In this document: positions 29,005 to 40,558 of the stretch, one piece after another
Numbering within the stretch: position 1 is the first letter of the stretch
Layout: each line of letters starts with the position of its first letter
Assembly: GCA_020638875.1 (NCBI GenBank)
Contig: JACKHS010000007.1
Coordinates: forward strand, 62,001 to 126,000
Length of the DNA: 64,000 bases
Direction of reading: 5' to 3'
Source: Planctomycetota bacterium
GTDB lineage: Bacteria; Planctomycetota; UBA1135; GCA-002686595
Position numbers and translations under genes: made by a program
Notes under the pieces: generated by a model
What the model was told of the DNA's origin: nothing
Databases searched by the model: none
The model's input: the letters and a program-made list of their open reading frames with translations, nothing else

Positions 29005-30168
29005 ATGAGCGAGACGGTCCTGGTCGGTACCCGCAAGGGCACCTTCCTCGTCACGAAGTCGGGCGGGCGCTGGACGCCGCGCCTGGTCGGGCACCAAGGC
29101 GTCGGCGTGAACTACGTCGCGCGCGACCCGCAACGCGGCACCCTGTGGGCCGCGCTCGGACACGGGCACTGGGGCGCGAAGCTCTCGCGCTCGGACGACG
29201 GCGGCGAGACGTGGCGCGACGCGCCGCAGGTCTCCTACCCCGAGGGCGCGCGGCACTACCTGCCGCCGCCGCCCAGCGAGACCGGGCCGGGCGAGGGCAA
29301 GCCGGTGCTCAAGCCGGCCACGCTGCACAAGCTGTGGGCGCTGTCCTTCGGCGGCGACGGGCGCATGTGGATCGGCACGATCCCCGGCGGCGTGTTCGTC
29401 AGCGACGACGGCGGCGAGAGCTTCGAGCTGTGCCGCGGGCTGTGGGACCACGAGTCGCGCGGCGGCGACCTCTGGAACGGCGAGGGCAACGGCACGACCA
29501 AGTGGTACGGCACGCCCGCGGCCGAGGGCGAGTTCTCGCCCGGCCTGCACTCGATCGCGATCAACCCGCGCGACCCCAAGCACGTCTACGTGGCGATCTC
29601 CACCGCCGGCGTGCTCGAGACCACCGACGGCGGCGCGACGTGGCGCACGCGCAACCAGGGCCTGCGCATGGAGTACGCGCCCGACCCGACCGACGAGTGG
29701 GCCGGCCACGACCCGCACTACCTGGCGCTGTGCCCGGCGCAGCCCGACCACGTCTGGCAGCAGAACCACTGCGGCGTGTTCTACAGCAGCGACGGCGCGG
29801 CCACGTGGACGCAGGTCGACGCGAAGGAGCAGGGCGTGCACTTCGGCTTCCCCGTCGCCGTCGACGACCGCGACGGCCGCACGGCGTGGCTCGTGCCCGG
29901 CGTGGCCGACATGCAGCGCATGGCCATCGGCGGCGGCCTGTTCGTCGCGCGCACCACCGACGGCGGCAAGAGCTGGACGCAGCTGCGCGAAGGCCTGCCG
30001 CAGGAGTCGGCGTACGACGTCGTCTATCGCCACGCGCTCGACCAGAAGCACGGCGTGCTCGCCTTCGGCAGCACCACCGGCAACCTGTACCTCAGCGAGG
30101 ACCGCGGCGACACCTGGCAGACGGTGGCCAACAACCTGCCGCCGGTCTACAGCGTGCGCTTCGCGTAG
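29005..30168 (+). CDS. BNR/sialidase-like beta-propeller protein
   Basis: 387 aa without a signal peptide, thus cytosolic. Asp-box (BNR) repeats are plain: [78 protein letters not shown]. Annotated elsewhere as exo-alpha-sialidase, but the usual sialidase Arg triad and FRIP motif are not evident. It follows the ThiS-like gene by 31 bp with GGAGAGCG before the ATG, so the two form an operon. A target or partner of the ubiquitin-like protein is possible. Confidence 0.88.
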   Translation: MSETVLVGTRKGTFLVTKSGGRWTPRLVGHQGVGVNYVARDPQRGTLWAALGHGHWGAKLSRSDDGGETWRDAPQVSYPEGARHYLPPPPSETGPGEGKPVLKPATLHKLWALSFGGDGRMWIGTIPGGVFVSDDGGESFELCRGLWDHESRGGDLWNGEGNGTTKWYGTPAAEGEFSPGLHSIAINPRDPKHVYVAISTAGVLETTDGGATWRTRNQGLRMEYAPDPTDEWAGHDPHYLALCPAQPDHVWQQNHCGVFYSSDGAATWTQVDAKEQGVHFGFPVAVDDRDGRTAWLVPGVADMQRMAIGGGLFVARTTDGGKSWTQLREGLPQESAYDVVYRHALDQKHGVLAFGSTTGNLYLSEDRGDTWQTVANNLPPVYSVRFA

Positions 30169-30184
30169 CGCGGCGACGCGCGAG

Positions 30185-30235
30185 CCGGAGGGCGCGGTCC
30201 GCGGTCGCGAGGGCGACGCGGGCCGCGCCCTCCGG
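30185..30235 (+). terminator. Hairpin terminator after the ThiS-BNR operon
   Basis: Perfect 13-bp stem CCGGAGGGCGCGG / CCGCGCCCTCCGG with a 25-nt loop, starting 17 nt after the stop codon. No T-run follows. Confidence 0.7.
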
Positions 30236-30432
30236 CGCTTGCGGCTGGATGCGGCACTCGCGCTCCTCGCCGACGCTCGCGCTGCGTCTCCGTGTCGGCG
30301 CGTCGGCGCGTGTTGACCCAGCTCGGGGCGGCTCCAACGCGGGCGCACGACTCGCGCGAGCGTGGTGGACGGGGTTCAGTCGGAGGGCGGTCGTCGACCG
30401 ATTGCGGCGGAGCCCTCGTTCCCCGGCAAACC

Positions 30433-31566
30433 ATGACGCAGACGCACAGCACCATCCGCATCGCCAGGAGCCAGCACCTCGACCCCGTCCGCGCCGCCGC
30501 GGAGCTGGCGCAGGAGCTGCGCGGGGCGCCCGCCGCGCTGCGCGTCGTGTACGCCTCGTCGCTGTACGACCCCGACCTCCTGGGCACGGCGCTGTTCGCC
30601 GAGCTGTGCGACGCGCCGCTCGTGGGCTGCACGACCGCCGGCGAGTTCGGGCCGGGCGGCTACCTCGACGCGCCCGGGCTGGTCGGCCTGGCTCTGCCGA
30701 GCTCCGACTTCCAGGCCGACGTCGCGCACTTCACCGGGCTGCGGGAGCTCCCCGTGGGCGAGATGGTGCGCGGCGCGGCGGAGCTGCTCGTCGGTCACCA
30801 GAGCCGCAGCGGCACCGGGCGCTCCTTCGGCCTCGTGCTCGCCGACGGCCTGTCGGTGCGCGAGGAGGCCTTCGTCAGCGCGGTCAGCCGCGGGCTCGGC
30901 GAGTTGCCGCTGTGCGGCGGCTCGGCCGGCGACGACCTGGCCTTCCGCAGCACGCGCCTGCTCGTCGACGGCGGCTTCGTGGAGGACGCGGCCACGCTCG
31001 CGCTCGTGCGCACGCGGCGGCCGTTCGAGGTGTTCAAGCTGCAACACATCGAAGGTACGCCGCGCAAGCTCGTGGTCACCGCGGCGGATCCCGGGCGACG
31101 CATCGTGCACGAGATCGACGGTCTCCCCGCCGTCGAGGCGTACGCCGAGGCCGTAGGTCGCTCGGTGGACGAGCTCTCGCCCGAGGTGTTCTCGACGCAC
31201 CCGGTCGTCGTGCGCGTGGGCGGCAAGGACTACGTGCGCTCGATCCAGCGGTGCGGCGAGGACGGGAGCCTGACGTTCTTCTGCGCGATCGACGAGGGCA
31301 TCGTGCTGACGCTCGCCGAGAGCCGCGACATGGTCGCGAACCTCGAGGCCGAGGTGGACCGCCTCGAGGGGAGGCTCGGCGAGCTGGACCTGACCCTCGG
31401 GTTCGACTGCGTACTGCGCCGGCTGGAGAGCCGTCAGCGCGCGCTGACCGCGGGCGTCGACAGCCAGCTCCAGCGCCTGCGCGCCTGCGGCTTCGCGACC
31501 TACGGCGAGCAGTTCGGACCCATGCACGTCAACCAGACGCTCACCGGCGTGGCCATCGGCCGTTGA
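30433..31566 (+). CDS. FIST-domain sensor protein
   Basis: 377 aa: FIST_N ([20 protein letters not shown]...[15 protein letters not shown]) followed by FIST_C ([18 protein letters not shown]...[17 protein letters not shown]). FIST domains are predicted to bind small molecules such as amino acids and usually feed a histidine kinase; here a hybrid kinase begins 14 bp downstream. The C-terminus ([25 protein letters not shown]) holds the conserved FIST_C end. Start at 30433; the longer Arg-rich extension is unlikely. Confidence 0.92.
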   Translation: MTQTHSTIRIARSQHLDPVRAAAELAQELRGAPAALRVVYASSLYDPDLLGTALFAELCDAPLVGCTTAGEFGPGGYLDAPGLVGLALPSSDFQADVAHFTGLRELPVGEMVRGAAELLVGHQSRSGTGRSFGLVLADGLSVREEAFVSAVSRGLGELPLCGGSAGDDLAFRSTRLLVDGGFVEDAATLALVRTRRPFEVFKLQHIEGTPRKLVVTAADPGRRIVHEIDGLPAVEAYAEAVGRSVDELSPEVFSTHPVVVRVGGKDYVRSIQRCGEDGSLTFFCAIDEGIVLTLAESRDMVANLEAEVDRLEGRLGELDLTLGFDCVLRRLESRQRALTAGVDSQLQRLRACGFATYGEQFGPMHVNQTLTGVAIGR

Positions 31567-31580
31567 CCCGCTCCGTCTCC

Positions 31581-33302
<1,722 letters not shown>

Positions 33303-33363
33303 GGCGGCACGGCCCGCCTTCGCTTGCGGTGCCCCGGCGCCGCCGCTAGCCTCGCGTCGTCGG

Positions 33364-35346
33364 GTGAGCCCGCGCTCCCCGCTCGAACGACGCTCGATGG
33401 AGCCCCTCTACGACGCCCCGATGCTCGTGCGCGCTCACGCGCCGGGCGGGTTGTTGCGCGCCAATCGCGCGTTCCTCGAGCGCACCGGGCTCGAGCGCGC
33501 GACGCTCGCGGCCCGCGAGCTGCTCGAGTGGATCCACCCCGACGATCGCGCCGACCTCGTCGACTGCCTGCAGCGCGGGGCCGGCCGCGTGCGCGCGCGT
33601 CACGCGACGCGTTCGGAGGCCTGGCTGGCGCTCGAGTGGCAGGTGCGCAGCCACGACGGCGAGTCCGTCGCCTTCGCCCGCGAGCCGCGCGTCGGCGGCG
33701 CGCCGCCCTCGGCCGCGCACGTGCCGCCGCGGCACGCGACGATGAGCGACACGCTCGACGCGATGGCGCGTATCGTCGAGTCGAAGAACCCCGGCATGCG
33801 CTGCTCGATCCTGCTCGTCGACCCGGCGCGCGAGTACATCATCGGCGGCGCGGGACCGAGCCTGCCCGACGCGTACAACCGCGCGGTCGAAGGTCTGCGC
33901 CTGGGGCCGAGCGTCGGCTCGTGCGGAACGGCCGCGTTCTGGAACGAGCCCGTGGTGGTCGAGGACATCGGGCGCGATCCGCTGTGGGAACACCTGCGCG
34001 GCGCCGCGGCGCTGGCCGGCGTGAGCGCGTGCTGGTCGCAGCCGGTGACCTCGATGAGCGGTGACGTGCTCGGCGCGATGGCGCTCTACGCCGACGCGCC
34101 CGGTCGGCCGACGCAGCACCAGATGGAGGGCCTCGAGATCGCGGCGCGCATGGTCGGCCTGGCGGTCGAGCGCGACCGGCTCGAGGCGCAGCTCGAGCGC
34201 GCCTCGCGCATGGAGGCCATCGGCGTGCTCGCGGGCGGCGTGGCGCACGACTTCAACAACCTGCTCGCGGTCGTGATGGGCAACGCGGAGCTGGCGCTCG
34301 CGGTGCTGCCCGACGATGGGCCGGCCGGGCCGATGCTGCGCGAGATCGTGACGGCGAGCTTGAGCGCCGGCGAGCTGTGCAACCAGCTCCTCGCCTACGC
34401 CGGGCGCGGCGCGCTCACCGCGGAGGCCCTCGACGTCAACGCGCTGATGCGCGAGCTCGGCGGCCTGTTGCAGGTGGCGCTCTCCAAGAAGACGCACCTC
34501 GACTGGGCGCTCCACGGCGAGCCGCTGGGTGTGCTGGCCGACCGCAGTCAGCTCCGCCAGGTCGTGATGAACCTCATCACGAACGCGGCCGAGGCCATCG
34601 GCGAGGCGCCCGGCGCGATCGAGCTCGGCAGCACGGTGCGGCACGTCTCCGCCGCGGAGCTGGCGCGTCGCTTCCCCGACGCCGGGCTCGCCGGCGGCGA
34701 CTACGCCGTGCTGTGGGTGCGCGACACCGGCGCGGGGATGGACGCGGCCACGCAGGCGCGCATCTTCGACCCGTTCTTCACCACCAAGGCGGGCGGCCGC
34801 GGGCTCGGGCTCGCGGCGGTGCAGGGCATCGTGCGCGGGCACCGCGGCGCGATCGAGCTCGAGAGCGCGCCCGACGCCGGCACGGTCTTCACGGTCTGGC
34901 TCCCGCGCGTGGCCGCGCCCGCGGCGGCCGGCGCGGAGCCCGCGAGCGGCGCGGTCGAGCCGGGCGAGTGCGTGCTGGTCGTCGACGACGAGCTGAACGT
35001 GCGACGCACGGTCGCGCGCTCGCTCGCCGCTGCGGGCTATCGCGTGCTCGAAGCCGGCGACGGCATCGAGGCCCTCGAGGTCGTGCGGCGCGAGGGCGAG
35101 CGCGTGCACTGCGTGCTGCTCGACCTCAGCATGCCGCGCATGGGCGGCGAGGAGACCTTCCGCGAGCTGCGTCGCCTGCGCCGCGACCTGCCGGTGATCC
35201 TCTCCAGCGGCTTCGCCGAGAAGGAGCTGCTCGAGCGCTTCGAGGGCGAGGGGCTCGCCGGCGTCGTGCAGAAGCCCACGCCGCGCGCCGTGCTGCTCGC
35301 CAAGCTGGCCGCCGCGCTGGCGGCGCGCGAGGGCGTCGCCGAGTAG
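33364..35346 (+). CDS. PAS-GAF hybrid histidine kinase
   Basis: 660 aa. Order: PAS (about 25-90), GAF (about 130-265, MRCSILLVDPAREYIIGGAG; LGPSVGSCGTAAFWNEPVVVEDI), HisKA (GVLAGGVAHDFNNLLAVVMGNAEL, phospho-His near 295), HATPase (MNLITNAAEAIGE, DTGAGMD, GRGLGLAAVQGIV) and a C-terminal receiver (CVLVVDDELNVRRTVARSL, VLLDLSMPRMGGEE, VVQKP). Cytosolic sensor with an NtrB-like core. GTG 33364 is used here; ATG 33397 is an alternative. TAGCCT lies 11 nt before the GTG. Convergent with the next kinase. Confidence 0.92.
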   Translation: MSPRSPLERRSMEPLYDAPMLVRAHAPGGLLRANRAFLERTGLERATLAARELLEWIHPDDRADLVDCLQRGAGRVRARHATRSEAWLALEWQVRSHDGESVAFAREPRVGGAPPSAAHVPPRHATMSDTLDAMARIVESKNPGMRCSILLVDPAREYIIGGAGPSLPDAYNRAVEGLRLGPSVGSCGTAAFWNEPVVVEDIGRDPLWEHLRGAAALAGVSACWSQPVTSMSGDVLGAMALYADAPGRPTQHQMEGLEIAARMVGLAVERDRLEAQLERASRMEAIGVLAGGVAHDFNNLLAVVMGNAELALAVLPDDGPAGPMLREIVTASLSAGELCNQLLAYAGRGALTAEALDVNALMRELGGLLQVALSKKTHLDWALHGEPLGVLADRSQLRQVVMNLITNAAEAIGEAPGAIELGSTVRHVSAAELARRFPDAGLAGGDYAVLWVRDTGAGMDAATQARIFDPFFTTKAGGRGLGLAAVQGIVRGHRGAIELESAPDAGTVFTVWLPRVAAPAAAGAEPASGAVEPGECVLVVDDELNVRRTVARSLAAAGYRVLEAGDGIEALEVVRREGERVHCVLLDLSMPRMGGEETFRELRRLRRDLPVILSSGFAEKELLERFEGEGLAGVVQKPTPRAVLLAKLAAALAAREGVAE

Positions 35347-35360
35347 CGCGGCGGGCGCGC

Positions 35361-38300
35361 TCAGCGCGAGACGAGCTCGTCCTGCGCGGCCGCGGCGCCC
35401 TCCGGCAGCACGCTGTCGAGCACGCCCTGCAGCTCGTCGAGGTGCACCGGCTTGGGCAGGCGCGCGGCGAAGCCGTGCTCGTCGAAGTCGGCCAGCACGG
35501 CCTCGTTGGAGTAACCGCTGATCACGACGGCGCGCACGTCGGGGTCGAGCGCGCGCAGGCGGCGCAGCGCCTCGCAGCCGCCCACGCCGCCGCGGACGGT
35601 CAGGTCCAGCAGCACGAGGTCGAAGGGCCGTCCGGCCCGGCGCGCGTCGGCCCAGCGCGCGACGGCCTCCGCGCCGTCGTGCACGAGCTCGACCTCGTGG
35701 TCGAGCAGGGACAGCATGCGGCCGAGCGTCTCGCGCACGGCGTCGTCGTCGTCCATGACGAGGACGCGGCACGCGCGGTGCCGGGCATCGACGACGTCGC
35801 GCGGGGCGGGCGCGTCCGCCGGCGCCTCGGTCGCCGCCGGCAGCTGTACGCGGAAGGCGCTCCCGCGGCCCGGCGTGGAGCTCACCGTCAACCGCCCGCC
35901 GTGGCGACGCACGATCGAGTGCGCCGTCGCGAGCCCGAGCCCGCTGCCGTCCGACTTGGTCGAGTAGTACGGGTCGAAGATGCGGCCGAGCTCGGACGCC
36001 GGGATGCCGCTGCCCTCGTCGGCCACCTCGATCTCGACGTACGGCGCCGACAGCTCGCCGTCGGCCGGGCAGTTGCGGCCGCGCACGCGCACGCGCCCGC
36101 CGGCCGGGCTGGCCTGCTTCGCGTTCACCAGCAGGTTCGACAGCACCTGGCTGATCTGGTCGGGGTCCATGCTCGCCGGCCAGAGGTCGTCGGGCAGCTC
36201 GCACTCGGCCACCAGGTCGCTGCCGCGCAGCGCGAAGCGCACCGACTCGCGCACGAGCTCGGCGACGCTGGCCGCGCGCAGGAGCGGCGCGCCGCCGCGC
36301 GAGAAGGTCAAGAGCTGTTGGGTCAGCGCGCGCGCGCGGTGGGCCGCGGCGAGGCCGTCGGCGCAGACCTCGTGCCGGTCGAGCCCGGGGCGCGGCGCGC
36401 TCTGCAGCAGCACGAACGAGCCGCTGATGACCGTCAGCAGGTTGTTGAAGTCGTGCGCCACACCGCCGGCCAGCACGCCCAGCGCTTCCAGGCGGTGCGC
36501 GCGCTCGTTCTCGACCTCGAGCGCGCGGTTCTCCTCGAGGCGGCGCTGCACCTCGCGCTCGAGGCGCTGCGTGTAGCGCAAGCGGCCCGCGGTGCGGACG
36601 AGCGCCGCGCTGAGCAACGCGCCGACCAGCGCCGCCAGCCCGAGGAACCACGGGCGCGTCCAGAGCAGGTGGGGGACCTCGAGCGGGCTCGAGCGCGCGA
36701 CGTCGCTCCAGGGCTGCTCGACGCCGCGCGCCTGCAGCTCGAACGTGTACTCGCCGGGCGGGAGGTTCGTGTAGCGCACGCTGTCGCCCGGGATGCGCGC
36801 GGGCTCCGACCACTCCTGCTCGTACGGTGCGAGGCGGTAGCGGTAGAGCAGCCCGCGCTCGTCGACGAAGCTCGTGCCGCGGAAGTGGAACACGACGCTG
36901 TTGTGGTCGGCGCGCGCAGGCACCGGCGCGTCGGCCGGGCTCGAGACACCGTCGACGTCGACGGCGCGCAGCGCGACGAGCGGCGCGGGGCGCGCGGGCA
37001 CCTCGAGGCTCGGGTCGTAGATCGCCAGGCCGCCCTCGGTGCCGAACCACAGACGTCCGCGCTCGTCGAGCAGCGTCGCGTCGCGATTCGCCTCGCGCGC
37101 GACGAGCCCGTCCTCGACCGTCAGGCGCCGCCACGCCGCGCCGTCCCACGTCTGCAAGCCGTCGTCCGTGCCGAGCCACAGCGCGCCGGAGGCGTCGAGG
37201 AGCAGCGAGTAGACCGCGCGGCGGTTGCCGTGCAGCGCGTCGGGGAAGGGCTCGAGGCGGCCGTTGCGGGCGCGGCAGAGCCCGCCGCGCGTACCGACCC
37301 AGACGTCGTCCTCGTCCTCGAGCACGGCGTAGACGTTGTCGAAGACGTTCTCGGCGCCGTGGACCCAGCGCTGCACCGAGCCGTCGACCTCGAACGCGAA
37401 CAGGCCGTGCCGACTGGTCGCCCCGTAGACCCGCCCGTTCGCGCCGCGCGCGAGCTTGCGCAGGTAGAAGTTCTCGGGCACCTCGCCCAGCTCCGGCAGC
37501 GGCACCGGCAGGAACGCTTCACCGTCGGCCTCGCGGCGGAACAGCGCCTTGCCGGTCGCGACCCACAGGCGCTCGCGGTCGTCCAGCACGACCGACGTGG
37601 TGGTGTCCTCGTCGCTGGTGTCGAGCCGGAGCCAGGCGAGCTCGCCCGACGGCTCGACGCGCCCGAGACCGCGGCCGTAGCCGGCCAACCACAGCGTGCC
37701 GCGCGCGTCCTCCTCGAGGTCGAGCAGCCGCGCGCGCGCGTCGCGCGGCAGGTCGAGCGGCATCACCAGCATCTGCGGGAACCACGTGATGCTGTAGGGG
37801 TGGCCGACGAGGATCTGGCCGTCGCGCCGCCGCAGCAGCGAGGTGACCTCGCTCTCGGGGAAGCCGTGGTCCGCGTCGTAGCCGGCGAGGTGCAGCCCGA
37901 CGATGCGCGAGAGCCCGGTCGAGCAGCCGACCCACAGGTTCTGCTCGCGGTCGCGCAGCAGCGCCGTCGCGCCGTCCTTCAGGAGTCCGGTCGCGTGCCC
38001 GACCCAGCGCACGCCGGTGCTCGGGTGGTAGCGCACGAGCTTGCGGCTGTTGCCGAAGTACACGCCGCCGAGCGCGTCCACCACCGGGCCGCAGTAGGGC
38101 ACCTGCTCGCTGCGCAACTCGGGCAGGTCGTAGTCGATGCGCTCGAGCCCGTGCGCGTCGAGGCGCCCGAGGCCGCGCGGCGTCGCGAACCACAGCGCCC
38201 CGTCGCGGGGATCGACGCACACGCCGTGCACGAGCTCGCCGCGCGTCTCGGGCACCGGTTCGGCGCGCTTCGCGCCGGCCTCGAGGCACAGCAGGCCCGA

Positions 38301-38882
38301 CGTCGTCGCGATCCACAGCCGCTCGCCCTGCTCCTCGAGGTCGGTGACCTCCACGTCGGCGAGTTCGGCGCCCCAGCACGGCCGCTCCCACGTCTCGCCC
38401 GACGTCGTCAGCACGCCCAGGCCCTGCGCCGCCGCCACCAGGAGCTGGGCGTCGCCGCGACTCCAGGGGGTCGCCGCGGTCCACGTGCGCGCGACGAGGT
38501 CGTCACCCGACAGGTCGGGCAGCTTGCTCCAGGTGTCCCCGGTGAACACCGCGACCGGCAGGTCGAGGCGCGCGGGCAGCGCCCACACGCGCCCGAGGCC
38601 GTCGACGCGCACGAACGACGGGTTCAAGCTGGGCACCGTCGACGGTCCGCCGTACGCGGTCCACTCGACGCCGTCGAAGGCGTGCAGGCGTCCGCGGCCG
38701 GCGACCCACAGCCTGCCGTCGGGGCCCTGGGCGAGGTCCGCGATGCGCGTGATGGGCAGGCCGTCGGCTTCCTCGAGCGTGCGGACGTCCCAGGACTGCG
38801 CGCGAGCCGGCGGCGCGCCGAACACCGCGGCGCACGACAGGGCCGCGATCAGGGCGCAGCGGAGCGGTCGGGCGGGAGTCAA
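35361..38882 (-). CDS. Giant one-component-like hybrid kinase (Reg_prop/Y_Y_Y/HisKA/REC)
   Basis: 1173 aa. Signal peptide (to about residue 28), two periplasmic seven-bladed Reg_prop propellers (blade phrases such as DGRLWVAGRGRLHAFDG, RDGALWFATPRGLGRLD, SGALWLGTDDGLQTWDG), a Y_Y_Y domain (about 690-750), one TM (WFLGLAALVGALLSAALV), then HisKA (GVLAGGVAHDFNNLLTVISGS), HATPase and a receiver (RVLVMDDDDAVRETLGRML, LVLLDLTVRGG). Same architecture as Bacteroides hybrid two-component polysaccharide sensors but with REC instead of an AraC output. TTG start at 38882: an in-frame stop lies just upstream. TAGCAT is the likely -10. Confidence 0.92.
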   Translation of the reverse strand: MTPARPLRCALIAALSCAAVFGAPPARAQSWDVRTLEEADGLPITRIADLAQGPDGRLWVAGRGRLHAFDGVEWTAYGGPSTVPSLNPSFVRVDGLGRVWALPARLDLPVAVFTGDTWSKLPDLSGDDLVARTWTAATPWSRGDAQLLVAAAQGLGVLTTSGETWERPCWGAELADVEVTDLEEQGERLWIATTSGLLCLEAGAKRAEPVPETRGELVHGVCVDPRDGALWFATPRGLGRLDAHGLERIDYDLPELRSEQVPYCGPVVDALGGVYFGNSRKLVRYHPSTGVRWVGHATGLLKDGATALLRDREQNLWVGCSTGLSRIVGLHLAGYDADHGFPESEVTSLLRRRDGQILVGHPYSITWFPQMLVMPLDLPRDARARLLDLEEDARGTLWLAGYGRGLGRVEPSGELAWLRLDTSDEDTTTSVVLDDRERLWVATGKALFRREADGEAFLPVPLPELGEVPENFYLRKLARGANGRVYGATSRHGLFAFEVDGSVQRWVHGAENVFDNVYAVLEDEDDVWVGTRGGLCRARNGRLEPFPDALHGNRRAVYSLLLDASGALWLGTDDGLQTWDGAAWRRLTVEDGLVAREANRDATLLDERGRLWFGTEGGLAIYDPSLEVPARPAPLVALRAVDVDGVSSPADAPVPARADHNSVVFHFRGTSFVDERGLLYRYRLAPYEQEWSEPARIPGDSVRYTNLPPGEYTFELQARGVEQPWSDVARSSPLEVPHLLWTRPWFLGLAALVGALLSAALVRTAGRLRYTQRLEREVQRRLEENRALEVENERAHRLEALGVLAGGVAHDFNNLLTVISGSFVLLQSAPRPGLDRHEVCADGLAAAHRARALTQQLLTFSRGGAPLLRAASVAELVRESVRFALRGSDLVAECELPDDLWPASMDPDQISQVLSNLLVNAKQASPAGGRVRVRGRNCPADGELSAPYVEIEVADEGSGIPASELGRIFDPYYSTKSDGSGLGLATAHSIVRRHGGRLTVSSTPGRGSAFRVQLPAATEAPADAPAPRDVVDARHRACRVLVMDDDDAVRETLGRMLSLLDHEVELVHDGAEAVARWADARRAGRPFDLVLLDLTVRGGVGGCEALRRLRALDPDVRAVVISGYSNEAVLADFDEHGFAARLPKPVHLDELQGVLDSVLPEGAAAAQDELVSR

Positions 38883-38996
38883 TCTCGGATGCGGAGCGAG
38901 GCGAACCGGATGCTAGCCGCGCCCCGGGAGCGATCAAGTCGATCCGCGCGCCGGCGGCGACATCGCTGGCCCCGTTCCGGGCAGGCCCCAAACGCG

Positions 38997-39040
38997 CGGC
39001 CCCCGCCGCGCCGCGGGAGGTCCGGGCGCGGCGGGGGCCG
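38997..39040 (-). terminator. Hairpin terminator after the zinc-ribbon membrane gene
   Basis: Perfect 16-bp stem CGGCCCCCGCCGCGCC / GGCGCGGCGGGGGCCG with a 12-nt loop, 20 nt past the stop at 39061 for leftward transcription; GTTTGGGG follows. Confidence 0.75.
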
Positions 39041-39060
39041 TCGGGCGCGTGCGTCGCGCG

Positions 39061-40404
39061 TCAGCGCTTGGGCAGCTTGAAGCCGTAGAGGCGCCAGTCG
39101 CCCTCGTCGTCGAAGACCCAGGAGGTCTCGACCTCACCCGCGTCGCCCTGCAGCACGAGCAGCACGCTGGCGCGGCCGGGGTCGCCGGGGGTCACGCGCA
39201 CGTCGAACAGGCCCGGCAGCGCGCTCCACTCGCGCGTCTCCATCGACTTGCGCAGGCGGTCGACCCACTCGCTGCGCGACGCGGCCGGGAAGAACTCGGA
39301 GAGCAGGCGCGGGTCGGAGGTGGCCCACGCCGCGCGGAAGCGCTCGAGCGTCGCCTCGATCGGCGGCGTCGGCAGCTCGACGCCGACCAGCGACCAGCCG
39401 CGGTCGGCGCGCACGAAGGACGCCGTGAGCGTCAGCTTGCCGAGGTCGTAGTCGATCCACGTCGTGTCGTCGCCCTCGCGCAGGACACCGGTCGGCAGCG
39501 CGGGCCGCGTCGCGCTCCAGCCGTGGCCCAGGAGCAGCCGGCGCAGGCGCGGCGCCTCGGCCGCGCTCACGCGCTCGTCGAGCAGCGCCTCGAGCGCGCC
39601 CGCGTCGCCGCCGTTCCACGCCGCTTCGAACGACTGCTGCGCGAAGGAGAGCGGCGCGGTGCGCAGGAACTTCGCCACCAGCACGCTGCCGAGCAGCGCG
39701 ACGACGATCAGCACGGCCGCAGCGACGATCGAGCGGCGGTCGGCGCGCGCCTCGGCGTCGTCGAGCACGTCCATCAGGCGCTCGTGGCGCTCCTTCGCGT
39801 TGCGGTGCGCCAGCGTGCGGCGCGTGGCCGAACTCGCGTGGTGCAGCACGTACTGGTCGAGGTGCTTGTCGATCAGCGCCGCGACGCGCTGCGTCGGTCG
39901 CACGAGCGCCCACGTGAAGACGGCCCACACGCCGCTGCCGACCGCGGCGAGGCCGAAGGGGTTGGGGCCGAGCAGGTGCACCAGCGTCACGAGCGTGGCG
40001 AGGCCGGCGATCACCAACGTCCAGCGGTCGGGTCGCAGCGTCACGTGCAACGCGCCCATCACGAGCGCGGCGGTGAGCGCGGTCGTGAGCAGCACGACGA
40101 CGAGGCCTTCGCCCAGCGGCACGGTCGCGTCGCCCAGCGCGAGGATCGCCAGCAGCGTCGCGACGCCGTAGGCCACCGCGCCGAGGCGGTAGGCGAGCGT
40201 GATGCGGTCGAGGGTGCGCTGCGCGGCGTCGAGGTCCTTTCCGGCCTCGTGACGCAGGCGCGCCGCGGCTTCGCTGCCGGGCCGCGCGTGCGACTCGGGC
40301 AGGACGGTGCCGCACTCGTTGCAGAACTGGAGGCCGCCCGGGTTGAGAGCGGCGCACTCGGGACACGTGACCATGCCCTTGGGCGGTGCGATCGTGTGAG
40401 TCAT
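39061..40404 (-). CDS. Zinc-ribbon membrane protein of unknown function
   Basis: 447 aa. Starts MTHTIAPPKGMVTCPECAALNPGGLQFCNECG: an N-terminal zinc ribbon (Cys-x2-Cys-x11-Cys-x2-Cys). Four or five membrane helices occupy about 70-170, a further TM near 235-255 (SIVAAAVLIVVALLGSVLVA), and the C-terminal 190 residues form two repeat-like alpha/beta modules (FAQQSFEAAWNGGDAGALEALL; LERFRAAWATSDPRLLSEFF) similar to NTF2-like folds. Start at 40404 follows AAGGACGAAGG. No function can be assigned. Confidence 0.75.
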   Translation of the reverse strand: MTHTIAPPKGMVTCPECAALNPGGLQFCNECGTVLPESHARPGSEAAARLRHEAGKDLDAAQRTLDRITLAYRLGAVAYGVATLLAILALGDATVPLGEGLVVVLLTTALTAALVMGALHVTLRPDRWTLVIAGLATLVTLVHLLGPNPFGLAAVGSGVWAVFTWALVRPTQRVAALIDKHLDQYVLHHASSATRRTLAHRNAKERHERLMDVLDDAEARADRRSIVAAAVLIVVALLGSVLVAKFLRTAPLSFAQQSFEAAWNGGDAGALEALLDERVSAAEAPRLRRLLLGHGWSATRPALPTGVLREGDDTTWIDYDLGKLTLTASFVRADRGWSLVGVELPTPPIEATLERFRAAWATSDPRLLSEFFPAASRSEWVDRLRKSMETREWSALPGLFDVRVTPGDPGRASVLLVLQGDAGEVETSWVFDDEGDWRLYGFKLPKR

Positions 40405-40558
40405 CCCTTCGTCCTTGCTCCCCGAGGGAGCGCTGGGAGCAGAGCTCGAAGGTCGAGGGTAGGCGGCGCCCCCGGGAGCGCCATACGGCCAAGGAGGCAC
40501 GCCGCCGGGGGCAAGCGCCCCAAGCCCGCCGCGGGGCCCCCGCGCCGGGCCCGGCCGC

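Noticed and set aside
29005..30168. True sialidase
   Set aside because: Only Asp boxes are visible; there is no signal peptide, FRIP motif or clear Arg triad.
33346..37179. 1277-codon open frame on the minus strand
   Set aside because: Shadow across two convergent histidine kinase genes; its sequence is low-complexity Arg/Ala/Pro without domains.
34377..39080. 1567-codon open frame on the plus strand
   Set aside because: High-GC shadow of the giant hybrid kinase and the 3' half of the PAS-GAF kinase; no credible start or domain.
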